Shown here: piece by piece, positions 23,002-36,600 of the stretch
How positions within the stretch are numbered: the first letter of the stretch is position 1
How the letters are laid out: each line of letters starts with the position of its first letter
DNA from: Morchella semilibera
Lineage: Eukaryota; Ascomycota; Pezizomycetes; Pezizales; Morchellaceae
Direction of reading: 5' to 3'
Length of the DNA stretch: 64,000 nt
NCBI GenBank assembly: GCA_009192285.1
Contig: CM018606.1
Coordinates: 1,540,081 to 1,604,080, forward strand
Notes under the pieces: generated by a model
What the model saw: only the letters and a program-made list of their open reading frames with translations
Told to the model about the DNA's origin: nothing
The model's database searches: none
Made by a program: the position numbers and the translations under genes

Positions 23002-25157
23002 GGTTGTAATTGAGTTGAGCTGTGTGTTTGTGGGGGCGGAGGATGGATGAGCGGGTGTAGGTTGAATGAGTGTAGGAGAATGAAGAAAAAGAAGGGGCAG
23101 CGAAGCGTGCTTTTGAAGTAGGTCCCAAGCACACCCGTCTGCAGGCCAGGGGATTTTAAGCTCTGATCCTTGCCCATGCAACCCACATACATAGTCAACC
23201 TCAAGTTTACTCAGTGCTCGCATGGGAAAATTAGCAACATTCGAGGCTTGAAAGATGGCAGTGCAGGCGCGGAGGAAGAGGCCGAGATAATTGATTACGA
23301 ATGCCTACATGTAGTTGTTTGGTACCCTATCATTTGTTTCTTGAAGGCACTACCTATTCGACTGATCACGATCTACACGCACTTGGTACCTATTAAACAG
23401 ATGTATCAACCTTAACATACAAAAAAAAAAAAAAGGATACAATCCACAGCTCGTTTCGTTTCCGAGCTACTCCATAAATACGGTATTGAACTTGGCGCTA
23501 GCTACATAGGTTGTACCTGCAGACGGCGTAGCAAATGTGCGCCGCCCAAAACCACGCCTATCTGGGCAGGCAAAAACCACTGCCAGCCAGCCGTCAGGCG
23601 GCGTAGTTAGTAAACAATTAATTCTTTCATTTAAAGCACAACAAACGCTGCCGTACGATAAATAAATAAGATAGGAGGTGATCTGGCGGTCGGTTTTTTT
23701 TTTGTTATGTTCGTTCGGGTCGCTCGACAGTCGGTCGGTCTTTACTTCTCGTTGCAGCGTGCTGCTGATCGACCTTGTTGATCTTAGTAAGGTCCAAGTC
23801 CCAATTGCGGGGATCTGCCATTGGGGCTAATTCTTTGGGGTTGGGGACGGAGGAGTGCTCCAACCGATACCGGTTCAATCGATAGTCGACAGTTTTAGAG
23901 GACGGACCAAGGGCTGCAGGGCGGTGTTCTCCATGACACTTTATTTTGACGTGTGGTGGCCATGGTGGAGAGGTGTGGAGTTGATTACATGTAATATCTA
24001 TTTCTAAAGATAGATTTAGATTCTCATATCCCAGTAGGTAATGTAATTTGGCTACATACCAGATAGATTGTAGAGGAGGGCATAGCCAGGGCTTGCATGG
24101 GAATGCTAATCGATGGGTTAATTGCTCTCTGTCTGGCTGTGAGTGTGATGGATATGTAGATAGAGGGCCATATCACTAAGAATGAAGTATGTATGGAGTA
24201 GTACTTACGTACGTATGCTTTTGGAAGGGGGTGGTAGGACCATCATGACATCGTGGGTGCCCGTGGTTTTGGTTTTGGTTTTGGTTTTGTCTCAGGATGG
24301 TGTATCATAATATAATAGGATGCCTATCGATTTTGATGCCTATCCTATCGATTCGAGGGTGTGTTTCCGACCCGCATATCTTCTAGAGTAGATAATAATT
24401 GTAGCGTCGAGTGCCTGGACATTGCATGTATTGTGGGTTGTCAAAATTATCCGGATGTAACGGCTATGATACTACGGACCCGCGGCCAAAAAATAGGCCA
24501 CAGCCCTAAATTTTGGCCAGCCCACTTAGTAGAGTTTTATCTATTTTTTATTACATGTAATTTTGTGAATCAAATAGTGATCCCACCCCTCTTTTTGGTA
24601 CTGTACTCTAGGTACTCTGCCCGGATATTGTAGCAAACAATAATTCTCCACCTCAAACAATTTATCTTCACGATGTTGGTATGTGATGTAAAGAAATAAA
24701 TCCCTTTCTTCTCCTTGAGACACTTGTCTGTGTATTTTATGCAGGTTCTCTCTCGATCGAGAGTAACACGAAATAACAGAACACGGAACTCCCCATTCAG
24801 ACACATCATCACCTCTTTCTGTCTGTCTCGCTTTTTCTCTTGTTCTCTCTCTGTCTGTCACTGTCTCTGCCTCCCTCCCCCGCATGCGTGAGTGATGAAT
24901 GAGTAAGGGAGGTACACGCCCAACAAAGTTCCAGCCAACCCAACCACAGCATTAATTCCGGATTCCGGATATATCATACTCCTACAACATATACACAGCA
25001 CCACCTCCCTGCCCTACCTGCTTGCTTGCTTGCTTGCTTGCGCTCCCCTCCCCTATCGCTGACCGACTGCCCGCCCACAAGCACAACCTCTCCCCCCGCC
25101 CCCCCCCCCCCACTCCTTCTCTCTCTGTAAGCAAGCAAATAACAGGTCAAAATTCAA
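23002..25157. other. Intergenic region
   Basis: Mostly without features. It holds a short candidate frame (23705-23821), a GGTTTT tandem at about 24268-24288, a CTTG microsatellite at 25020-25041 and a long C tract near 25090-25110. The stretch 24540-24900 has CTGTCT-type simple sequence. Confidence 0.55.
23705..23821 (-). CDS. Candidate small ORF, 38 aa, unrecognised
   Basis: Begins MADPRNWDLDLTKINKVDQQ and ends RPERT. The composition looks protein-like and charged, and the start context CCCCAATGG is fair. No family is recognised and it may be the first exon of an unresolved gene or a chance frame. Confidence 0.22.
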   Translation of the reverse strand: MADPRNWDLDLTKINKVDQQHAATRSKDRPTVERPERT

Positions 25158-27724
25158 ATGGGACTCGGAATCCTCGAGCCCTCCACCGGTGGGCATGTCC
25201 CTGGTAAGCTAAGCCCGCTGCTCCCTTCGAAAGGAAAAAGAATGAAAGGGGAATGAAATGAAAGCATTTTTTTTTTTTTAAAAAAAAAAATTGTATCTAA
25301 CAGGGGGATTTTATACGTATAGGAACATCCTTCTTGGGTGTACCAGGGTCCAAGAATAATGATGGTGCTTATGAGGCCGAGCAGTCGATGGACCCGAAGT
25401 TGAAGTACGATACAAGTGGGCCAGTACCGATAATATTGGTGCCACAGCCAAGTGATGATCCGAACGATCCTTTGGTAGGTTTTATTTGGTGATGTGGTGG
25501 TGATGTTGGTGGAGGAGAGAGAGGAAGGGAGGAAGGAGTGGTGCTGATGCGGCGTGGGTAGAATTGGTCGTTGGCAAAGAGGGATTGCATCATGGTGATT
25601 TTATGCTGTGTTTCTGTGAGTGCTGAAAGAGCTCCCCCTTGATCTAAATATGTAGCTATAGACAGGGGAAATGGCTAATGTGATCTACAACTACAGGTCC
25701 TGGCATCATGGTACGTGCTATGTAAATAAATATATGCAACGCCAGTCAAACACTTAACTAACATACGCCCCCTCCCTCCCCCCTAGCCTAGCCTCACTCC
25801 TCGCTTCAAATACAATATACCTCGTCATACACCTCGACGAAAACGTCAACCGCATCACCGCCCTCACCGGCTATCACCTCTGCGGCGTCGGCGTCTCTGG
25901 TCTCATCATTGTCGCCACAGCCCGCATCTGGGGCAAGCGCCACCTCTACGTTCTGGGCACCATCCTCCTTTGCGCATCCTCGTTCTGGGCCGGCGCATCA
26001 AAGTCCTACAAATCACTCCTCTGGGCGCGCATTATCCAAGGCGTCGCGGCGTGTCCCTTTGAGGCTCTTGTCAATGCCAGTGTTGGGGACCTGTACTGTG
26101 TTCACCAGAGGGGGAAGCGCATGGCGCTGACGAACTTTGCGCTTTTTGGAGGCGCGTTTATGACCCCGGTTATTGTGGGAAAGGTTACGAGTGATATGGG
26201 ATGGAGATGGCCATTCTACTTTGTGGGGATCTTTTCGGGTGTGTTGTTGCCATTGGTGAGTTTGCCCTAGTTTTGAGGTAGGGCGGGGCGGTTGTGCGTG
26301 CGGGGGAGAAGGACTAAGGGATTGGGGTGAGGCGTTCAGTGTGAAGTTGTGGAATCAGCGCGAGCGGTCGAACTTCGGAACTGGGTGTGGCGTGGACTCC
26401 ACCGTGGTCAATGATATCAAGATCACATAAATCAATTATGAGGTCTTTTGGTTTCTTTTTGGTCTGCAGGTGGGGTTCGGCGACCGAGTTTAGATGTTTG
26501 CCCGATCTCACTGATTTCACGACGTCCACTGAGCGCCTTAGTGCTTGTATGAAAAATGCCTGTGCATATACTCAGCCTATCTGCCTTGGTCACGATTGGG
26601 GATATTTCCTGGTCCTTCTCTCCAGGACCTAAGCCTTAGTCTAGTCAGTATATATAAAAAAAGATTCCCCCATTAACCCATAACCCACAGGTATTCTTCT
26701 TCTGTCCCGAAACCGCCTACCGGCGCGCGGCCCAATACAACACTGACCTCTGCTCCACCTCCCAAACCCACATACTCCCTCTCCGCGCCGGCCGCATCAC
26801 CCCAGCTGCCATGGACTTCCCCGACCCCCTCCCGCCCCACAGCAAGGAAGGCGACGTCACACCAATCGAGGACTTTAGCACCTCTCCCCCACCCCCACGC
26901 GTAACCTTCCTACAATCCCTCGCCCTCTTCAACGGCCGCAAGTCCCCCGACGCCCTCTGGAAGCTCATCCTCCGGCCCGTCGCACTCGTCGCACATCCCG
27001 CCGTCTTCTGGGGGACCCTTACGCAGGGCGCCCTCATTGGCTGGTCCGTGATGATCGGCGTCGTCATCGCATATATCTTTATGCTGCCTCCCGTACGCTT
27101 CAAGGAGACGGAGGTCGGGTATATGTATGCGGGCGCGTTTCTAGGTGCCATGCTGGGGTTCCTGCTCGCCGGCGTGCTGGCGGACTGGTCGGCGAGGGTA
27201 ATGACGAGATGGAATAAGGGTGTGTTTGAGCCCGAGTTTAGGATCCTCCTTGTCCTGCCGCAGGCGATCACGGGCATCACGGGTTTGATTCTCTTGGGTG
27301 GACGGCGAGTAAGCCCGAGACGTACGGGTGGGCGCTGCCTGACTTTTTCTTTGGCATGGAGTGAGTTCCCCCTCCCCCCCACCCCCCGATCTTCTCTCCA
27401 TAATGTTCCATGCTAACAACACACAGGGTGATGGGAATGATTCTCGGCGCCGTCGCAGCATCGCTGTATATTGTGGATGCACACAGGAATATCGCGGTCG
27501 AGGCGTTCACGACGTTCCTGTTGTTCAAGAACTTCTTCTCGTACGCTCTGACGACGGGCGCGTTCAACTGGCTGCAGGAGATGGGGACGTGGAAGCTATT
27601 CTGGACGATGGGCGTGGCACAGGTGGCGGTGTGCGCGCTGAGTGTACCCATGTATGTGTTTGGGAAGAGGAACCGGAGGCTGATGACGAGGTGGGATGTG
27701 TTGAGGCTATGCAGGTTGAATTAG
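25158..27724 (+). CDS. MFS transporter with an apparent 1-nt frameshift
   Basis: Plasma-membrane carrier of the fungal drug:H+ antiporter-like MFS branch; substrate unknown. Exons 25158-25203, 25323-25474, 25562-25615, 25697-25710, 25787-26255, 26691-27360, 27427-27724, about 567 residues. Family marks: PIILVPQPSDDPNDPLNWSLAKRD before TM1, GYHLCGVGVSGLI, IIQGVAACPFEALVNASVGDLY, and GWRWPFYFVGI ending the first half. The second half has the SVMIGVVIAYIF and GAFLGAMLGFLLAGVLADW helices, then GMILGAVAASLYIVDAHR. Between GLIL and GWTASKPETYG the frame must change by one base at 27294-27296 (TTGGG where TTTGGG would fit), and no intron can explain it. The exon sum is correspondingly 1703 nt, one short of a multiple of three. 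The 14-nt exon 4 is the least certain part. Confidence 0.82.
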
Positions 27725-30700
27725 TTGCTTGGACGGTGGTTAGATATATAATAATATATATGTGAGTATGCGTATATGTGTATAGGGGTAATGAAGTGGG
27801 GGTATATAATGAGAGGGTAATGAATGTAGTGGTGTGATGGAGGAGCGCGGGGCGTATTTATGCTGTAGGTATATACATATTTTAATGTAGCGTATATTTA
27901 TCTTTTGTTTTGCTTGCAACAGTTGCGTAAGTTGTGGTTGTTGGAGATTGCATACAAATTCTGCGAGTGATGTATTGTGATCGGTAGAGTTAAACTAAGC
28001 CAGATGAAGACTTTAGTGGCAGCGAGTGATGCTGCGTGCAGCAACTCTTCTTCTTCTTTCCTGTGTAATCCCCTGCTCCTCCTCCTCCGTCTCTTTATGA
28101 GCACCAACTACTTACTGTATAGTGTCACTCAGACAAACTGTTCAAGGTGACATGACCAGCCAGGCGTATATGAAGATACACGCGCCCGCAGTACCTACAT
28201 GCACCTGCGTACACTATGTCTTTGGGCGCCAAGTAGGGTTGACCTGAATACAGCCGCCCCTCCTAGAGAGTACGGGGCAGACGATGGCGGCGCATCAAAT
28301 ACATACATGTTTCGAGGTCCCCGCAGAAGAGGGGTAGAGGCCATGTACGTCTGTCTACATATGTACTTGAGCTGCTGGTGACCGGCCTCAGGCGGCTGGT
28401 ATGTTCTACACGTGGGCACGGTATGGGCCGGGAGAGAGCACAGCATATGGCCGAGGGGGTGGGGGGTATCTGCTCTGCATGCGGTTTTGAGTTCTTGGGG
28501 AGGGCTAATGTGAACCGCACAGCGGTAAGGGAGGGAGGGAGGGAGGGAGGGAGGGTCTGATGGACGCTGGTTGCTTACTGTAGTTGCCGCTTTGTTAATT
28601 GGCTAGGCTGCATACATAGATACAGCAAGAGATAAAAAGTGGTTGGGCATTTCCATGTCATATTTCGGCCCAGTTGTCCGAATCACCTTTTGCCTACCGC
28701 TGTGCATGTGTACATTGTAGTTGGATGAGGATTTCCATGGCAGGGGGGGCGGTGGTGGTGGCGGATCAATGGAAAGGGGAAGTGGGGGGGATCCGGATAC
28801 ATACAACAATGTAGAGTAGATCTACGTATGAAGTCGGGGAGGGAGAGTGGGCCGGGTTGAAAGCAAAGACCGTGGGTTTACGAAGCACAAAAAAAACCCC
28901 ACTCCAACCGCGTAAGACCATTTGGTCGACCCTGGATCGGACCGAGTCATGAGCCGTTCAGCCCCAGCTGCAGTGGGATATACAACGAAGAAGGAGTCCA
29001 GAAGGATACCAACATTCTTTTTTCTCTACAGTGGGCTACGAGACGGGAAATTTATCTCAAATCTCAGTGCACCTTCACGGGGAAGAGAGAGGGGGCGAGT
29101 TATTGTAAGGCCCAAGACCATGGGGACAGCCGGTCTTCGTAGGATCCAAAGCATTGATGAGGCAGTCATCAAGAGAGTGGCTCCTCCGTCTTCTAACCCT
29201 TTCACGAGGGGGGGGGGGGCAAAGATATCGAATCTCTAGGTAATGCTACCCCGATGCTTACCATATTCATTGGAGCTTAGACCGGGCTGGTTATCCCTCT
29301 GTGTGCGGGAGGGTTTGGGTTGCATCTGCCCATTCGTGCATTGGGACTTTGGAGGGTGCTCTGGTGATGCGGAGGGGGGGGGGGGGTGGGCGCTTTGGGG
29401 GCTTGCTGTGTTAGGGGGGACACTTGTAGTTACCTACTTCTTGACTCTCGACTCTGCATCCTGCCGAAAGGCTCGCCGTCTATGCTTTTGCTGTAGGAAA
29501 GGAGTACATGTACTCCCTCGGCCAGCGCCCAGGGAGTTTATACGTGTGGGCGGTGGGCGGTGGGCGGTGGATGGTGGTTGATGGTTGGTGGTTTTACGAG
29601 GAAGCGGGGCAGAGCGGGGTAGGATAGAGAAGGGTGCCATGGTTAAGGTTCGAGAGACGAGGGGTTAAATCATGGAATGTCACTCGGGCGCCAAGCCCGG
29701 GTTGAGTAAAATGTCGGAGTGCAGGTAGGAGACAAATTAGCACACACTCATATAGCGCATCCAACAGGGAATACCCTGTGTTCAATACTCCTGCGACTGA
29801 TCCGGGCCGGGGCCTTTTCGTTGCCAGGAAAACGGAATATCCATCCATGCCTTGCTAGTGCGTAGGCGGGCGCGCGCGGGAGCTAGACGATACCCCGCCG
29901 CCGGATGGTAGAAAATGAATATCCCCACTCGACCTTGAATTTCTTACGGGTTGTAGGTAGGATAGCGGCGTGCTATGAGTCTTTTCTACATCTAACAGAA
30001 GCGCTTTTTTGGGCGGCTCTCGGGGGGTGGTACTACCTTCCGAAGGTCAAAGGAAAAGAGGGGTGGAGGGGTGGAGGGGTGGGGAGAATTGGGATCAGAA
30101 CGGCCACTGTAGAAGGAACAGAAAAATCTGTGCTCTGATTGAAACCCGTATCGCAAGAAGTGGGGGTCTTGGTGCTGGGGGGCGGGAAGTAGGAACTAAA
30201 GAGGGTGTCTGTGGAGACATAGTCTTGTCGATAGAGTACATATAATCAAGACATCCGTCGGTGTTTGTCTCAGCCATTCCACTTCTATGTATCTTTGTAA
30301 AGCTGGTCCATCGCTGTGGGGCGGGAGGAGTTGGTGTAAGAGAGGCAGAGAGACGCGTGACGTGGGAGGAGGAGGAGAGGAGTGGAGAGGAGTGGAGAGA
30401 GTACATGTATGTATCCAGGAGGGGGAATGGAGTGTACATGTACATGTAGTTACATGTTACGTGTGTGCTGCGCTGACCTGCCGCATACATTTATGTTAGC
30501 CAGCAAGTTTAGGTTTAACTCAACCCCCTGATACAGGCCACAGCGAAATCCTTTACAATAACATCGGTGATCAATATAGTAGCAGATAACCATCGAACCG
30601 CGTCCCCATCTGAGGGGGAGAGGAGCGAGGAGGAAATGGCGGAGGAGAAGGAGTTGAGACAGGGTTGGGGGGATCTGGAGAGAAATACGATGGATGATTA

Positions 30701-31311
30701 AATGGGGATGTGTGATTAAATTGTGTTATGATAGACAGGGGATGCTAGATTGATGAGTGTTAGCGAGCGGGGTGTTTTCTTTTGTACTTTTCTTTGTTTG
30801 GAAGTTGGCGGTGGAGGGAGGGACGTTCTGGGGAAAAAATAGTGCGATATCGTCATAGCCTCAGGGCTGGATACGATTACTGATGTAAACAAAAAAAAAA
30901 AAAAAAAGCGTCCCCATCTGATCAAAAATACGGCGAGTGAGGCCCCATGAAGCAAAGCAAATTGGTCTATACAGAACATGACGGGCATGGGCGAAAGAAT
31001 GTGGCTGGAGACACTTGCGCTTGGCATCCCATAATATAAAGACCGTCTGTGCCGATCCCGGCGACGCCCATCCCATCCCATCCCATCCATATACACCCAC
31101 CAGCTGTGGCCCGCCGCCGCCTGCAACAAAAATCTATATCCACAAACCCCACAAAAAAACTAAAAAAAAGCCACTATAAAAAGAAAAAAAAGAGTCGTCG
31201 TCACGTATAACAAAACAAAACACCAACCCAAACCCCCAAATATAAAATATAAAAAAAATAGTAAAAAAATAATAAAAAAAAAACAACCCCTGCAGCGATA
31301 TATATCGACAA
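27725..31311. other. Intergenic region with LINE remnant
   Basis: 3.6 kb with no supported gene. It contains GGGA microsatellite repeats at about 28526-28555, G tracts (near 29209-29219 and 29377-29388), a copy of the dispersed motif (29665-29695), four TACATGTA sites at 29505-30441, and a truncated LINE (30600-30921). The last 150 bp upstream of 31312 are A-rich. Confidence 0.6.
30600..30921 (+). mobile_element. 5'-truncated LINE 3' end, second copy, with target-site duplication
   Basis: A 14-bp duplication GCGTCCCCATCTGA flanks a 294-bp insert (30600-30613 and 30908-30921). The insert starts inside the ORF (ERSEEEMAEEKELRQGWGDLER, then NTMDD and a stop), followed by a 3' UTR with CATAGCCTCAGGGCTGGATAC, GATGTAAAC and a poly-A of about 17. 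It is homologous to 18105-18433 but independently inserted and truncated. The extra NTMDD before the stop shows the copies are not identical. Confidence 0.82.
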
Positions 31312-32668
31312 CTACACCTTACCCATACTACTAGTCCTTATACTAATGGGTCTGCGATTCCTCCTCTCCCACAGAGACCTCTCCCGCAGCAGCTCTCTAC
31401 CCTCCATCGTCCTCGACCGAGGCCTCAGCTCCAGATAGAACGACAGAACATAGGCTGTGAAGACGAACGCGATCACTTTGTTTTTTTTACCGTCAGCTTT
31501 GGCCCTCAATCAAGTGGGGGGTGTGTAGATAGAACTTACGCCATTCTAGCGCTGCCGCAATGTTGTCACTATCTATTATCATGAGCACCGCCATCGTTAT
31601 CGTTCTACATTGTCCCCCCAGTTACACGGTTAATCTATATCTTAAGGGTCCAGGGGGGTGGGGGGAGTGGGGAATTACAGCGGAAGCTCAACGACCACAA
31701 TCAACTGCTTGAGCCTGTAACTGGTCTTGAGCACCGTACGCTCAATAAACGCCGTACCGAGGAGGCGGTACGAAAATGTTGTAAAGGCGGCGGAGAGGAT
31801 CACGCCTACATATTTCTCTACGTTAGCCGGCTACTCCTGTTTTTTTTTTTTAATGGTTGGGCTTCGTGTATATATACCGAGCATGAAGAGACTCAAAAAG
31901 CCCTTGTGGAAGCGTGGAAAAGAGGCGGTGTCAAAGATGCTTAGAAGGATAAGTGCGACGGCACCAAGGCCACCAGAGGCGATAGCGGCAATATCGTGGG
32001 GCGTTTCGAGCCGGCGTTGGTTTCGGTCTAGATATTGAAATTGTTAGTTGGAAAGATGGGGGGGGGGGTGTCTCCTTTTTTTTTGTGGAGCGGGCTGGGA
32101 GAGAACGTACGGACGGCGTAGAGGGAGCAGAAGAAGGTAATGCCGGTGATCGTGCAGCCAATTACAAACAGTGGCTTGAGCATGCTGGCACCTATTTGTG
32201 TATATATATTAGATCAATATATCAGGACGACCAAATATAAGCAAAAGTACATGTATATAGCATACCAATATCCGAAATATACGCCAGCGTCTGCCCCCCA
32301 CTCATACTCGAATACACCGGCGACCCCTGCGCCAGCCATGTTATCATCAATATCCAATTCATCACTACCCTCCCCCCCCCCAGACCAGAAAAAAAAATCA
32401 GCCCATATGATCATTACCACATACCCCCAACAAGGGAGACACAAAACTAACCAAACCACACAAACGCACACACCAGCGGACAAACCCAGTACGGGAAGCG
32501 CCGCTTCGCGGCCTCCATGTGGCTCTCCTTCTCGTTGATCTCGGGCAGGCTCATGTCGCTGTCGCTGTCGTCCGAGTCGTCGACTGGGACCGTTGTGCGC
32601 GCCGGTTGGTACTGCTGCGCCAGCAGCAGCGGCCGCGGGAAGGTGTAGTTTGTTGTCTGGTTTGACAT
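31312..32668 (-). CDS. Frag1/DRAM/Sfk1-family membrane protein
   Basis: Multi-pass membrane protein of unknown biochemical activity; relatives include yeast Sfk1 (plasma-membrane lipid asymmetry and PI4-kinase link) and DRAM. Seven exons: 32452-32668, 32266-32364, 32111-32191, 31878-32027, 31679-31805, 31540-31604, 31312-31475; 300 residues. The N-terminus is polar with an acidic DDSDDSDSD patch. The helices are CPLVCAFVWFVMNWILMITWLA, LKPLFVIGCTITGITFFCSLYAV, IAAIASGGL... and others. Family marks are GSPVYSSMSGGQTLAYISDIGA and the late ALEWLIAFVFTAYVLSFYLELRP. The cytosolic tail is Arg-rich. The intron at 31605-31678 was needed to reach the ALEW block; the in-frame TAA reached without splicing would remove the last helix. 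Confidence 0.88.
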
Positions 32669-33681
32669 ATTTTAAAAAAAAAAATTCTAGCAGCGCAGCT
32701 GCGGCGAGTAACGAAAGGAAGTGGGGGGAAGGAGTGTGGTGGGGAAATGTCCCCGAAAAAAAAAAAAAAGAGTGACAGACGAGACGAAAGAGTGTGAAAA
32801 TTGGACGAGGAAGGACCCTTTGTGTGAGGAGAGAAGGGGGGTTATAAGAGCACTCCATGCACCTCCTCTACGGAAAATGTGCGACGAGAATACCACACAC
32901 TACACTACACTGCAAGTATTCGGTAAGGATCTGTTTTTTGTCTGGTTCACCGTTGACTGGCTCGCTTGTTGTGTGTGCCTGGCTGGGGTAACTACAATCT
33001 ACATATTAGCGGATAAGGCAAGACAAGACAAGGCAGGGTTGTGGTTCAGATATCGGTGTGTCCAGGGGGTTCAGACTCGGACTTACTTGGAACCGCTTCA
33101 CCGGGTGCAATAGAATATGGGAAACAACAACAACTGATCTCCTGATATGATATAAGCATATATGATAAACGACTGTCTGATAATCTTATCAGTACGTAGA
33201 GTATGTAAACGGTAAATCCTGCGTCATAAGGACCCTTGCTTGACTAAACCACATGTTATATGGTTCTTCACCGGAGCGCATCGTCAGGCTTACTTACTGG
33301 GTGATATTGAGGATAGCTGATGAATGAGTCGAATCGGAAGGAAGGAATGAAGAAGAAACTTGCAGGAGGGTTCGTAACATATGTCCCCGATCGTAAAAAA
33401 CAAATATTCCGAACATATATCAACTCACGATACGGAACACGTTAAGCAGCTAGAGTAAGTGTAGTGCCATCCATTCCTCCAAGCCCTGAGAACTATTTAC
33501 TCAACTATATGTAACCAACAAATTTGTTTCTCCGCGTCCCCTCTAAAGTAAAGTCCAGTCACGTTCAATTTAATTAAAAGGTGAAAGAAAGAAAAATGAT
33601 ACCTACTCTCGGCCCACCTCCACAAACAAAAAAAGGTCCTACAAAAAAGCCACTGAAAACCCAAACCCAAAGTCCCTCCCT
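32669..33681. other. Intergenic between two minus-strand genes
   Basis: Probable promoter of the Frag1-like gene next to 32668 and the 3' UTR of the SNF2 gene near 33500-33681. Nothing else is recognised. Confidence 0.55.
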
Positions 33682-36600
33682 CTACATCCTCCTCTCCGCA
33701 GCCCCCGCCAACATCTCCCTCCTCACCACATCTTCCACCTCCTTCGCGTGCCTTCTCGTAGCCCCAAACAAACATTCCCACACATCACCATATACCACAA
33801 CCTCCCCGCCGCCCACCCCCCTCTCCACCACCCTCGTCAGTCCCTTCTGCATCTCGACCGAGTTCGCCATATCCAGTCGTCTCTCCTCCTTCGGCGATGA
33901 CTCTGGCGTCGAACTAGGCGACGAGGAATACGAGTCTGCTGATGAGCTACTACTACTACTACTACTTGACTCTGATTCTTCACATGCCTGCATAAGCGCC
34001 AGCCTCCTCCTCGTTGCCAGCCCCCACACGCTCTCCTCGACGGTGCCTTCGACGACATATAGCCAGACGGTCGTCGGGCGCTTCTGCCCGATGCGGTGGA
34101 TTCGCGATATTGCTTGTAGCTCCAGCGAGACGTTGAGTAGCGGCTCGCACAGAAAGACATGCGTTGCATTAACCAAGCTTAGCCCGGCACTCTGGGATTT
34201 GGCGTGTAGGAGGAAAATGTGGCAGTTGGGATCTGACCGGAAAGTCTTGAGGCCGCGGTGGTCCAGTGTTGCGAAACCGAGGTGGCAGTGCTTGAGAACT
34301 GTCTTGAGAAAGTCGAGGAAGTCGGCCCACTGTGAGAACAGAACAGCTTTGAAGCCAGGTTCGTGCGTGCGGAGCCAGAGGAGGTGGCGGATTACTATGG
34401 AGAGTCAGAATGGGGGGGGGGGGGAGATAGGAGGGAGAGGGTGATATACTCATGTCAATCTTTGAGCCAAAGTGTTGTTTGATTTCAACACGTTTGATCT
34501 CATCCATTATGGTTTTATCCATGCCGGAGTAGATACTTGGAGGTGCGGAATCAGAACTACCGGAAGCCACCGGGTGCTCTTCTTGCATGGTGGCCTCCTT
34601 GGGGCGGTAGGATATCTGATACATATCCTTCAGATTCAGAGTTGCAGCGCACGCTGGACACTTATGAGAGGACTTGTACCACTCAACCATGCATTCCTTA
34701 CAATATGAGTGACCGCAGCTCGTGAGGATTCCAATCTCATATGTTTCTACGGAAATTTGTTAACACCAAACATCTAGTAACCCTCACCAAACCATTCAAT
34801 CGCTTACCTTTACAGATCAGACATTCCTGCTCTTCTTCGACACCTTTTCCCTTCAGATGCACTAGGTAGCGTAGCTTACTCTTTGCCTTCGTAATCTTCC
34901 CCGCCAAGACCTTCTCTTCATTAAGCAACTTCTGGAACAACGCCTCATTAATTTGCACACCATTCCCAAAAAATGACTCGGGGTCAAACGGTGCCACCGT
35001 ATCTGATATGGCCTGCATTTGCGAGTAGAACTCCCTCCTCGCATTCGTTACATTCCGGAAAAAGACAACCTCACTAGCAACCGCAGGGTCAATGATCATC
35101 ATTACATAAAATTTTGCACAGTAGCAAAAAAGAAAAGCAACAACTTACCTTGTGATCTTCTTACCGACCTCCATCTGCTTTGTCACAACCTCGCCCAACA
35201 TCTTGAGCTCCTCTTCGACAAGAACCCCCTGCATACCCAATCTCTTGTTCCCAGCCCTAAATCCCGCCACCTTCGCCCTCAACTGTGCAATCCCTGCCCT
35301 CACCGACCGACACCCCACCTGCTGCAGCATTTGGATATTTACCGCACTCCTCTTCACCATCATCTCCTTAAAGAAGTTCTGGTGTAGCCCCTCACGCCCT
35401 AGATCCGCCTGGATATCATGGCGAATCAACATATTGCTCGCCTCACCTGTGATAGCTTCTGCGCGGTCCGCGAGCAGAACCCTGATCCCCGTCATAAGGC
35501 GCTCGCTGAGCTCCTGATCAGAGACGGAGACCTCGAACTCATCACCACGGTCCTCTTCGGGCGAGGCGTCTTCGTCGATGATAGGCTTGGCGAGAAGCTC
35601 TATGAGCTGGGTGCGCCATTGGGTGATGAGGTCGGCTTGCGCGTTGAGCGTGGCGGCGATGTCCGTTAGATCATAGATGATGGACTGGGCCTCGATACCA
35701 CAGTTGGGATTGCAGGCGGGAATGGATGGAATGGGCGTGAAGCGGTTTGCGCTGGCGCGAGTACGGAGGGTGTCGAGGAGCTTAAGGGCCCGACTGCGCG
35801 TTTCTTGTAGCATCTGCGAGAAGTCAGTATTTCTATATATATTTGGATTAGGGCCTTAAGGAGAACCTACTTCTTTCCGAACGAGTTTAGCGGCCTCGTA
35901 GTGTTCCTCCTCTTTTTCGCGGAGCTGTCTCAGCTCCTCACTCTCGGAGGCTGCTCCTTCCTTGTTCTCGAGGGCCGCCTCCTCCTTCTGGTGTTTGAGC
36001 TGATACCAGGCGGTCCCGACCCAGAAGAGACATGCGTGCTCAAGCTCGAGAATATTTCGCAGCCGGTTGCGCAGAGTCCCATGGCGGCTTGTATCAGCCC
36101 TGCCATCCTGCTCAGCAACATCCTCGCCATCATCATCCCATTCAACAGGCTCCTCCATAGCCTCCTGAGGCTTCGGCTTCGGTTCTACCTCCAAAGCTGC
36201 CCTGCAATCCTTGACCACCTCTTTGACCTCCGCCATTACGCCCATCCAGACCTTTAACGCAGTTTTATAGTCTTTCTGGGTCTCCAGCATCTGCCCGCGT
36301 CTTATCTTCGACTCAAACAGTGTCCTCTCATCATTCCTGACCGCAACCGAATGCGCATCCGCCATAAGATCCAGCACCTCATCCACCGTCCTCAACGGTG
36401 CCTTTGTCCCGCCAAACATCTTCTTATTCCGCTCACCCGCTTGCGGGTGCAAACAGGTTTGCCGCAACCTCGTCAACCAGACCCTAAGCCTCTCCACTAC
36501 TTCGGGCTGCACCTTATCCTCGCCGCACCCCTCTGTGATGTGGCATTCGTCGCACATCTGCTGGAACAAATGGCGATAATTCTGTTCTTCTATCGCGCTA

